Origin: Dehalococcoidia bacterium UBA3254
GTDB lineage: Bacteria > Chloroflexota > Dehalococcoidia > Dehalococcoidales > UBA3254
Assembly: GCA_002362735.1 (NCBI GenBank)
Contig: DEUU01000136.1
Location: 579-24,147 of the forward strand
Reading direction: 5' to 3'
DNA: 23,569 nt
Shown: in pieces, positions 1 through 6,833 of the stretch
Numbering within the stretch: position 1 is the stretch's first letter
How the letters are laid out: every line of letters starts with the position of its first letter
Program-made: the position numbers and the translations under genes
Notes under the pieces: generated by a model
What the model saw: the letters and a program-made list of their open reading frames with translations, nothing else
Told to the model about the DNA's origin: nothing
Databases searched by the model: none

Positions 1-1307
1 GTCTTCCAGGGAGTACGCTCCACCGACCCTCGCCCAAATCCATACTGGCTGGGGTCAAGCTTGCAGCGGATGGCGACCATGAGAATGATCAGGGCCGCCC
101 CAATCAACCCGGGAACGATACCCGCTATCAGTAGCTTACCTACCGAGTTACCCGTCAGCATGGCATAGATCACAAAGGCACTGCTAGGAGGAATCATGAT
201 CGCCAGGGTAGAGGCTGAGGCCACTACCCCGATGGCCATCCCTTTCTTGACTCCCTGCTTCAGCATCTCCGGTATCGTAACCTTCGCCAGGATAGCACAG
301 GAAGCTGCCCCTGACCCGGTGGCAGCACCAAAGGCCGTAGCTCCTATAGTGGTGGCATGAATAATCCCCCCGGGAATATCTTCCAGCCAGTGCTTGGCCA
401 GTTTGAAGCCTTCCTCGGCAAATCCCGCCAGGGCCGCAAAAGATCCCATAATGATAAAGAGAGGCATCACCGTCATGGTATACTGTCCCACCGCTGAGAA
501 AGGCGTGCTGCCGGCAATACCCAGAGCACTGCTGCCTCCTTTCAGCATCCAGAAGCCGATGATAGCGACCAGCCCCATGGTGGCGGAAACGGGTACCCCC
601 AAAAAGAGCAGGACCACGAACAGGACGATGGTGATCGTCCCTACTGTGACCGGCTGGATATGGGCATTAATAGCCATAAAGATCGCGGCTAGAAAGAGGA
701 CTATCACCAGAGCCACGATGAAGACCCGGATAGCCCGGGAGACAATACTGAAACCGGAGACTTTTTGCCATAAGGGACTGGCGATGAGCTGTTGTATAAG
801 CCGTAATCCCAGTAAACCCGATCCCAGGGTAATGACCAGATAAGGTGGCCAGAGGGGGAATTTAACTAATCCCCAGAAATAATCATGAGATATCCAGGCT
901 GTCCGCGTAGCCAGCGCAAACTGCCAGCAAATTAGGGCCGCAAAGACCAGAAAAATAATATCACTGAAGAGCCGGATGGCAGCCTGGTTCCCTTTGGAAA
1001 GGTGAGAGGTTATCAAATCCAGGGCTATATGGCTTCTTCTGGCCTGGATGCTGGCGGCGGCCAGGAAGACCACCCCAATGAGGAGCAGGGGTTGTAACTC
1101 ATAATTACCTTTGATGGGGCTGTTAAAGACATAGCGTAAGAAGACATCGGCAGTAGTTAGAACCATCATGACCAGGATAAAGGCTCCGGAGATGACCGCC
1201 CCGGTTCTCTCGGCTCCGGAGAGAATCTTTATCAGCTGGCTGGAAAGGGAAGGCTTCGGAAGTACTTCCGGCGTCCCTTGAGATTTGGACATTACCTCTT
1301 CCGGCAT
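1..1307 (-). CDS. TRAP transporter, fused small (DctQ) and large (DctM) membrane subunits, partial
   Basis: Translating the minus strand from the ATG at 1307 gives an open frame of 435 codons that runs off the window edge, so the C-terminus is missing. Roughly residues 30-195 form a DctQ-like four-helix small subunit (motifs such as ADVFLRYVFNSPI and ARRSHIALDLI). After a linker from about residue 200, a DctM-like permease follows (LFLGVPVSATMGL, then GATAFGAATGSGAA and STLAIMIPPSS). In this family the proteins are secondary transporters that import organic acids using a Na+ or H+ gradient and a periplasmic binding protein (DctP). No binding protein is visible here; it may lie beyond the left edge. 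The start has a strong ribosome site, GGAGGA four bases before the ATG. The first 180 bases are 57% G+C, higher than most of the window. The substrate cannot be told from the sequence. Confidence 0.93.
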   Translation of the reverse strand, partial: MPEEVMSKSQGTPEVLPKPSLSSQLIKILSGAERTGAVISGAFILVMMVLTTADVFLRYVFNSPIKGNYELQPLLLIGVVFLAAASIQARRSHIALDLITSHLSKGNQAAIRLFSDIIFLVFAALICWQFALATRTAWISHDYFWGLVKFPLWPPYLVITLGSGLLGLRLIQQLIASPLWQKVSGFSIVSRAIRVFIVALVIVLFLAAIFMAINAHIQPVTVGTITIVLFVVLLFLGVPVSATMGLVAIIGFWMLKGGSSALGIAGSTPFSAVGQYTMTVMPLFIIMGSFAALAGFAEEGFKLAKHWLEDIPGGIIHATTIGATAFGAATGSGAASCAILAKVTIPEMLKQGVKKGMAIGVVASASTLAIMIPPSSAFVIYAMLTGNSVGKLLIAGIVPGLIGAALIILMVAIRCKLDPSQYGFGRGSVERTPWK

Positions 1308-1387
1308 TTTCTCCTCCAATGATAATTCTCAATTATGGCCTGAAATTCTAGCTCGCTATCATATTACATCCCACAGTTGAGCAATTA

Positions 1388-1475
1388 ACTATCACGGTTA
1401 TATGATAGTGGCTGAAAATAATAATTTAGATTATTTTCAATGCTATTTTAAAAATCAATTATGTCATTAAAATAG
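1388..1475. repeat. Three consecutive inverted repeats
   Basis: Three perfect inverted repeats stand side by side: ACTATCA/TGATAGT (1388-1394 and 1403-1409, 8-base spacer), TGAAAATAAT/ATTATTTTCA (1413-1422 and 1430-1439, 7-base spacer) and CTATTTTAA/TTAAAATAG (1443-1451 and 1467-1475, 15-base spacer). They lie 80-170 bases upstream of the TRAP gene start. They could be operators or part of its control region. The DNA is AT-rich, so chance contributes. Confidence 0.4.
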
Positions 1476-1563
1476 TTTTAATATGGAAGAAATAACAATA
1501 ATATCCAACCTGGTAATTTTTGGTCGACAACTACTTTTCTGGTCTATAATATCAATTCCGAGG

Positions 1564-1612
1564 TCAAGATAAGTTCAAGAAAATGTCGAAATGTCTCAAG
1601 AAAATCTCAAGA
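1564..1612. repeat. Helically phased TCAAGA direct repeats
   Basis: TCAAGA occurs exactly at 1564, 1575, 1596 and 1607, and a related hexamer (TCGAAA) at 1586. The steps are 11, 11, 10 and 11 bases, so all five fall on about the same face of the helix. This is the layout of half-sites for regulators that bind direct repeats one turn apart, such as OmpR/PhoB-type proteins. Function is inferred only from the spacing. Confidence 0.5.
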
Positions 1613-2085
1613 AATGAAGCGATTCACTGCCAATAATCCCTCAACACAACTTCATCACACAATCTGAAACGTAAATATTACTCAAATTACATAGCCAGTG
1701 AATTCTCATCTCATCATCCTGGTTAATTATCAATCTGGGTGCCAGCCAGATCAACTTTTTACCCTAACCATTTTCATCCCCAAATCTGTACAAAATCCAA
1801 AACATGGAACTAGAGTTATGCCTGTAAGATTACCGGTTTCTATTTTATTTTTCATATGCCTTTACCCCAATATTTTTTTTCAACTACCAAAAATCGAGAT
1901 CATCAAAATTGCCAGTTAAATATTAATGAAAGTCCTGGCTTTTTGCTTTAGTGATACCCAATCGTTACCTGCTTTGAGAAAACGTCCCGTTTCTTTTTTG
2001 CCAGGCTAACAGTAAGCCGGGAGAGATACAGATTGAAGTAATAATGCCGGAAATTACATCAATTATTATTACGATAGCTAAATTT

Positions 2086-2361
2086 TCAATCGGAATCCCG
2101 AAAAACAAAACCAAAACGAAAAGTGCAAAGGCGAAAGCTCATTCCGGGGTTGGTAAGAATAATCTGCGGACGAGCCTGGTCAGACTTAATCTTACACCGC
2201 AGGTTATTGATATTAACATTTAACCTATGGTATTTATTTTGATGCATAATCCCCAGATTTCCAGAAATATCTGATGCTGATTGAACAACTATTTCAAAAT
2301 GAGAGATATACACTTTAAAAAGTTTACACTCATGAGGAGTTAGCTGGACTTCATAGGGCAT
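2086..2361 (-). pseudogene. Remnant of an OmpR/PhoB-type winged-helix DNA-binding domain
   Basis: The 91-residue frame keeps the outline of a response-regulator C-terminal DNA-binding domain. It opens with EVQLTPHECKLFKVYISH, as in the usual 'LTPKEFKLLELL' start. It later has VNINNLRCKIK, matching the recognition helix pattern 'VDVHIxRLRxKL', followed by PQIILTNPGMSFRL in place of 'YIxTVRGVGYRL'. Several consensus positions are lost, including the glycines of the final wing. No receiver domain precedes it: a stop codon lies two codons before the ATG and I see no ribosome site. It is most likely a decayed fragment of a regulator gene. A small stand-alone DNA-binding protein is possible but less likely. 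Confidence 0.5.
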
Positions 2362-2503
2362 CTTTCAGACGGTTGAGATGCTTTCTCTCCAGGTTATTGT
2401 AAAGGTTGAAGGAAAGTCATAGCTGCATAGCTATCCATATATCAGGCCAGATGATAATTAAATTTATTCACAATTTCAGGTTATTCTTCCAGATCAATAT
2501 ATC

Positions 2504-2533
2504 TTGACAACATATGATATCATATACTATGAT
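2504..2533 (+). promoter_or_regulatory. Sigma70-type promoter of the MerR-like gene
   Basis: A perfect -35 box TTGACA lies at 2504-2509 and TATGAT (5 of 6 matches to TATAAT) at 2528-2533, spaced 18 bases apart. The MerR-like gene starts 29 bases after the -10 box. Two palindromes overlap the spacer and the -10 box. Confidence 0.7.
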
Positions 2534-2540
2534 ATCATAT
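2512..2540. promoter_or_regulatory. Doubled palindromic operator over the promoter
   Basis: TATGATATCATA, a perfect 12-base palindrome, occurs at 2513-2524 and again at 2528-2539, with centres 15 bases apart. The first copy extends to a 14-base palindrome at 2512-2525. They cover the promoter spacer and the -10 box. This placement fits repression, most simply by the regulator encoded next to it; that is inference. Confidence 0.65.
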
Positions 2541-2562
2541 TATATTATGTTTGGAGCTAATG

Positions 2563-2970
2563 ATGACGAGTCAGGAACTAATAAGTGCACTTGAAGCAGC
2601 GCGAATTCTCAATATCTCCGTTCACTCTCTGAGAGATTACAGAAAGAGACAGTTGATACTGGTGGCGGCTAAACGAGGTAATGCCGACTTATACGACAAA
2701 GCGGATGTGATTAAACGGTATAAAATCATCGAAGACAGGAGAAAACAGGGCTTTTCTTTATCCCAAATCAGTCTGATGCTGGCAAAAGAAACCAATAACG
2801 TAATCTCAATACCAGGCCCTCAAGATCCAACTGCCGGAATGAGCAACCAGGAACTGCTTCATGGTTTTTTAGCCGAGCTTTATCAAAATTCGAACAATAA
2901 AACAAAGGCCTATATCAAAGATTTATCCCGGAAATGGAACGTCCATTTTACAGAGCAGGGCAAAAAATAA
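2563..2970 (+). CDS. MerR-like helix-turn-helix regulator
   Basis: This is a 135-residue protein. An N-terminal winged helix-turn-helix (about residues 7-32, SALEAARILNISVHSLRDYR) is followed by a MerR-like second half (YDKADVIKRYKIIEDRRKQGFSLSQISLML) and then a linker and a basic C-terminal tail. It lacks cysteines for metal sensing and has no recognisable ligand domain. The frame opens upstream at a TTG (2551), but GGAG at 2553-2556 sits six bases before ATG 2563, so that ATG is preferred; ATG 2560 is the alternative. The promoter is covered by two palindromes, suggesting autoregulation. The next gene, 138 bases on, is a membrane coiled-coil protein with its own ribosome site and may be its target or operon partner. 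The ligand and target genes are unknown. Confidence 0.8.
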   Translation: MTSQELISALEAARILNISVHSLRDYRKRQLILVAAKRGNADLYDKADVIKRYKIIEDRRKQGFSLSQISLMLAKETNNVISIPGPQDPTAGMSNQELLHGFLAELYQNSNNKTKAYIKDLSRKWNVHFTEQGKK

Positions 2971-3108
2971 CTGAAGAAAAAATTATTGAGACCCGAATTT
3001 CTCAAAGGAAGTGAAAGGCCTGAGGAGCTAAGCGAATTGATGGTACTGAAAAAGATATAGGTTAACCATAAAAAACAAATAACTTTGGATGCAGAAGGAG
3101 GATTAAAC

Positions 3109-3873
3109 ATGTATAACTATGAATACCGAGAGTTAAGGAGATTCAACAAACCTTTTCTTGTCGCCTTTATACTTCTGGTATTCCTTGGAGTTGGGTTTGG
3201 CGTTTATCATGCCCATGAATCATCAACTATTTCGATAGCCAACACCACTATCTCCAGTTTGACTCATCAGCTAACATCATTTAATTCCGAAACATCCTCG
3301 CTTGGAGATCGATTGGCAGCAGCTAACATGCAAATCTCTTCCTTAAAAAACCAGGTAACTTCAGATACAACCCAAATATCTACTTTACAAAGTCAGCTAA
3401 ATGCCTATAAGGCTAATCTGGCCTCCTCGCAAAACCAATTGTCCACCACAAGTGCCCAGACAGCTTCTTTACAAACTCAACTAAATACCGCTAATGCTCA
3501 GATTACTTCACTCCAAAATCAGGTAGCTTCGTTGACTTCGCAACTGCAATCTTTACAGACCTCGTCAACAGGAGTTTCAAATCAACTGGTGAGTTCCATG
3601 ACTATAACTCAAATTCATGGGGCACAATCTATAGTTACGTCGTTCACTGCCGATACAGCGGGTTATCTGGAAATTTCAGGTTATAGCACTAGCTCAACCG
3701 GTTATATCAAGGTCTCCTACGGTGATGGGACTTTCGACAATTATGCCTTTACCGCGGTAAATAACACTTTTTCTATCCCTGTAAATCCTGGTCCTATAGT
3801 CCTTTGTTTTGGGAATTCAAATGCTTCGGGTACCGTGACCGCCACTTTCACCAGTATTGTTTATTCCCATTAA
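3109..3873 (+). CDS. Membrane-anchored coiled-coil protein of unknown function
   Basis: This 254-residue protein has three parts. A short cytoplasmic N-terminus is followed by one membrane helix (about residues 14-33, PFLVAFILLVFLGVGFGVY). Next is a Ser/Thr/Gln-rich coiled coil (about 38-155) built on repeats such as ISSLKNQV, ISTLQSQL and ITSLQNQV. The C-terminal part (about 165-254) looks like a beta-rich domain (YLEISGYSTSSTGYIKVSYGD). It has no lipobox, so it is probably a type II membrane protein with the coiled coil and beta domain outside the cell. Although the frame opens at TTG 3085, AAGGAGG sits seven bases before ATG 3109, which decides the start. I do not recognise a named family. 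A structural or surface-sensing role is possible but unproven. Confidence 0.8.
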   Translation: MYNYEYRELRRFNKPFLVAFILLVFLGVGFGVYHAHESSTISIANTTISSLTHQLTSFNSETSSLGDRLAAANMQISSLKNQVTSDTTQISTLQSQLNAYKANLASSQNQLSTTSAQTASLQTQLNTANAQITSLQNQVASLTSQLQSLQTSSTGVSNQLVSSMTITQIHGAQSIVTSFTADTAGYLEISGYSTSSTGYIKVSYGDGTFDNYAFTAVNNTFSIPVNPGPIVLCFGNSNASGTVTATFTSIVYSH

Positions 3874-3885
3874 TATCCTAAACTG

Positions 3886-3924
3886 CCAGGGAGCCGATCT
3901 AAACTAAGAAGATCTGCTCCCTGG
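3886..3924. terminator. Stem-loop between convergent genes
   Basis: Arms at 3886-3900 and 3910-3924 pair at 14 of 15 positions (CCAGGGAGC... with ...GCTCCCTGG) around a 9-base loop. It lies between the plus-strand coiled-coil gene and the minus-strand GGDEF gene and can serve both. There is no clean T-run on either side, so it may act as a stability hairpin as well as a terminator. Confidence 0.65.
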
Positions 3925-3980
3925 ATTAATTAAAGACCTACGTTTTCCAGAATAATATTAAGTATAATAACGCTGTTAGT

Positions 3981-6515
3981 TTATTCACCCACTAGCTCGG
4001 CTCGTGGAGATCTATCGTTCGGATCGGCTAGAATTTTTGACTCTTCAGCGATTCGGATGAATACCTTTACAATCTCGGGATCAAATTGAGTGCCTGAGCA
4101 CCGTTTTATTTCTTCCATAGCCCGGGCATAGCTTTGCCTGTTACGATACGGCCGCTGAGAAGTCATGGCATCAAATGCATCAGCCACAGCCATGATACGA
4201 GCATCAAGAGGAATATTTTTATCTTTAAGCCCCGCCGGATAGCCCGAGCCATCCCAGTGTTCATGATGGTACTGGACGGCCGCAAGACAGCCATGCAGGC
4301 TGTCAACATGCTTGATAATGGACACTCCCAGGTCGGGGTGAGCTCGAATGAGCTCCCACTCACTCGGCATGAGGCTCTCTCGCTTTTGTAGAAGACGGTC
4401 AGAGATGCCTATTTTGCCAATATCATGAAGCAGGGCAGCAGCCCGGATTCTCTCAATCTCGTTGTTATTGTAACCTGCAGCCTCGGCAATTAGGGTAGCA
4501 TATTGGCTGACTTTCTTGGAATGGCCGTAAGTGTAATGATCCTTGGCATCCACGGTGGCAGCCAGAGCGTAGATGGTATTTAAGACAGCCTCAGATGCAT
4601 TATCTTTAATATTGGCCCCCGTCCTCAAAACATCGGTAAGAGCTACTTCACAGGCGAGACAGGTACGGTTCTTACCGGTTTGCTTGGCATAGTATAGAGC
4701 GGTATCCGAAGCCTGGATAAGATCTTCTTTTATCACGCCATCGCCAGGCCAGAATGCAATACCGACAGAGAGAGTGATTGGATTACCCAACCATTCAGTA
4801 CGAGACCCAATCCCTTTGCGAATCTTTTCTGCCACTTTGCGACCACCTTCAGCAGGAGTTTCGGGCAGAATTATGGCCAGTTCATCCCCTCCGTAGCGGA
4901 AGCAAATATCCGTATCGCGCACCGTTGTTTTTATTTGATTGCTGACTTTCTTTAAAATATCATCTCCAGCCAGGTGACCGTAGACATCATTGTACGTCTT
5001 GAACTGGTCAATATCTATGAAGAGCAATGAAAAAACTGCACCGAAGCGAGAGCATCGAGAAATCTCTTCATCAAGTCTCTGGTGAAAGAATCTGTGGTTA
5101 AAAAGGCCAGTGAGCTCGTCAGTATCAGCCCGTTGTTTCGCTTTCTCGTAAAGCTGGGCGTTCTCAATGGCAACCGCCGCTTGCAATGCCAGAGTCATGA
5201 CGAGATCGGTATCGTCGCGGGAATAGTAACCATGCCCGTGTTTTCGACTGAGAGCCAGTATAGCCACAAGTTTCTTCTTGCTTATTATGGGACATAGAAC
5301 CTCCAGTTCAGCTGCCTCCAGGACATTTCTCTCCTCTTCCCACATTCCTTTAAACTCCGGCTCGCGCCAGATTATGTCGCTTGTGAGCAATTTTCCTTCT
5401 CTTTCCAGCCAGCGGATAATCGGCCCATCCCGGCGTAATAATATGGGAGTGACGGGATCGTTTTTCTCATATCTCTGGGCAAATTGCGAAACAAAGTGAT
5501 CATTGGTTGCAAAAAGCAGGCTAGCCTGGCTGGCTCTTACCGCATTAGTCAGGGGGAAAACCATGGCATCAGCCAGCTGCTTCAGATCAATTACATTATT
5601 CATTTTTGTTGAAAAGCTGCGGAGGGTTTCACGGTAGTCGTAACTTCTCCCGTAAAATATCCGGTTGGACCCTTTTTCCAGAATATTTCGTAGAGGATTA
5701 AATATAATAGCCATGCCTACCACTATGGCTACAGTCAAGGCTAAGCTCGCGGAAGGTGACCAGGCATGGAACAGATAACTCCAAATAGCTGTCAGCATCA
5801 GGCAACATGCCGTAACGAACACCGTGATGCCGGTATAGACGAGGCCTTTTCTCAATACCAGCTTGATATCCAGTAAGTGAAATCTCATAACTGCATAGCA
5901 AATCAGCAGGGCGTTACTCATATGGCCGAAATGATCAGCAGCACTCAGGTTATCAAAAATCGCCCAGAGAGAACCAGCAACAACCAGCAGACTAAGCCCT
6001 GTTAGCAGGTAAATAATTCGGTTACGGTGGTCTGGATTGGTTGATGCGCGATAGCTTCTGATCAAGAGGAAAAAAGAATTGCAAACAAAAATAGCATTCC
6101 CGGCGGAAAGAACCATCAATCCCTGGCCGTAATCTTTAACCAATCTGCCATCTACGACCCCGTATCCCTGGTGAAGCCAACCGGTGACTGTAAGGGCTAT
6201 CATCAGGAGCACATACCCATAGCCCAGAGTGGCGACTACTCCAGGATACTTACGAACAAAAGTAGCTATAAAATAGCCGTAAGCAACTACTGACCAGGAG
6301 GCAAAGATGGCAACCAATTTAGCCCAGGAGAGAGCCTGATCAAGAGGAATACCCTGGTAATTGCCCATGAAACTGGTTAAGCTCCAACCCACTGAAGCTA
6401 GAAGATATACCAGGAATAATCCTTTTATTTTGGACCAGCCGCTGCGTAATACTATTATGATGAGAACAATATTGATTACGAGGGTAACTAGCTGAACAAT
6501 ATTGTTAATCCCCAT
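3981..6515 (-). CDS. Membrane GAF-GGDEF-HD-GYP protein (c-di-GMP synthesis and breakdown)
   Basis: This 844-residue protein joins four modules. Residues 1-275 hold seven or eight membrane helices resembling the 7TM sensor region of histidine kinases. A GAF domain lies at about 305-465. A GGDEF diguanylate cyclase domain (about 470-625) has the signature RYGGDEL, with Leu in place of the last Phe, and an inhibitory-site RxxD (RDTD) exactly five residues before it. An HD-GYP phosphodiesterase domain (about 640-830) keeps HDIGKIG and HHEHWDGSGYPAGL. The metal ligands and the GYP motif look intact, so both opposing activities may be present in one protein. The sensor input is unknown. The start ATG 6515 has GGAAGG about ten bases upstream. 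The gene stands alone. By family, such proteins set c-di-GMP levels that control motility, biofilm or development. Confidence 0.93.
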   Translation of the reverse strand: MGINNIVQLVTLVINIVLIIIVLRSGWSKIKGLFLVYLLASVGWSLTSFMGNYQGIPLDQALSWAKLVAIFASWSVVAYGYFIATFVRKYPGVVATLGYGYVLLMIALTVTGWLHQGYGVVDGRLVKDYGQGLMVLSAGNAIFVCNSFFLLIRSYRASTNPDHRNRIIYLLTGLSLLVVAGSLWAIFDNLSAADHFGHMSNALLICYAVMRFHLLDIKLVLRKGLVYTGITVFVTACCLMLTAIWSYLFHAWSPSASLALTVAIVVGMAIIFNPLRNILEKGSNRIFYGRSYDYRETLRSFSTKMNNVIDLKQLADAMVFPLTNAVRASQASLLFATNDHFVSQFAQRYEKNDPVTPILLRRDGPIIRWLEREGKLLTSDIIWREPEFKGMWEEERNVLEAAELEVLCPIISKKKLVAILALSRKHGHGYYSRDDTDLVMTLALQAAVAIENAQLYEKAKQRADTDELTGLFNHRFFHQRLDEEISRCSRFGAVFSLLFIDIDQFKTYNDVYGHLAGDDILKKVSNQIKTTVRDTDICFRYGGDELAIILPETPAEGGRKVAEKIRKGIGSRTEWLGNPITLSVGIAFWPGDGVIKEDLIQASDTALYYAKQTGKNRTCLACEVALTDVLRTGANIKDNASEAVLNTIYALAATVDAKDHYTYGHSKKVSQYATLIAEAAGYNNNEIERIRAAALLHDIGKIGISDRLLQKRESLMPSEWELIRAHPDLGVSIIKHVDSLHGCLAAVQYHHEHWDGSGYPAGLKDKNIPLDARIMAVADAFDAMTSQRPYRNRQSYARAMEEIKRCSGTQFDPEIVKVFIRIAEESKILADPNDRSPRAELVGE

Positions 6516-6833
6516 CGCCCGTCTGCCTTCCCAAAGATTGTTTTTTGTCCGCCAACTTCAATTGTCCGTACATTCCAATGATGTATTCTTAAAGAAACGC
6601 TGTATTGGATATGCTTCCTAAAACATACCCATAATTCGATATTATCTCTAAGTATCTGAAAGATAATATAGTCACACCCTAAAAATAATCCCCCAAAAGT
6701 ACTTTCCTGGTACTAGTTATATTAGGAGAATAGTACTGACCTTCTGGCATCAGGCAAGTGGATCAAGAAAAAAAATAACCGCCTGCTTCAAATCATCGAA
6801 GAGGCGGTTATATTTCAGAATAATTCGTACTGG
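6516..6833. other. Gap between the GGDEF gene and the GH3-like gene
   Basis: This 318-base AT-rich stretch contains the terminator hairpin of the GH3-like gene at its right end (6768-6810, listed separately). The left part should hold the promoter of the minus-strand GGDEF gene, but I cannot identify convincing -35 and -10 boxes. I see no gene. Confidence 0.6.
6768..6810 (-). terminator. Intrinsic terminator of the GH3-like gene
   Basis: Read on the minus strand, the arms TAACCGCCT (6802-6810) and AGGCGGTTA (6776-6784) form a perfect nine-base stem. It is followed at once by eight T (A at 6768-6775 on the plus strand). It lies 24 bases past the stop codon of the gene. This is a textbook rho-independent terminator. 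Confidence 0.88.

Larger units (their letters stand above)
1308..2085. other. Long AT-rich gap upstream of the TRAP gene
   Basis: I see no convincing gene here. A 73-codon frame at 1698-1919 begins with GTG, has no ribosome site and resembles nothing. The stretch holds three AT-rich inverted repeats (1388-1475) and a set of helically phased TCAAGA repeats (1564-1612), listed separately. From about 1620 to 2085 I see nothing else of note. Confidence 0.6.

Noticed and set aside
394..843. 149-codon open frame on the plus strand
   Set aside because: It is the antisense shadow of the TRAP transporter gene, which is open through the window edge and has clear family motifs.
1698..1919. 73-codon open frame
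   Set aside because: It begins with GTG, has no ribosome site and resembles nothing known; the region is AT-rich non-coding DNA.
3280..3570. Repeated Ser/Gln/Leu codons as a DNA tandem repeat
   Set aside because: The repetition is at protein level (coiled-coil heptads); the DNA units vary too much to be a tandem repeat.
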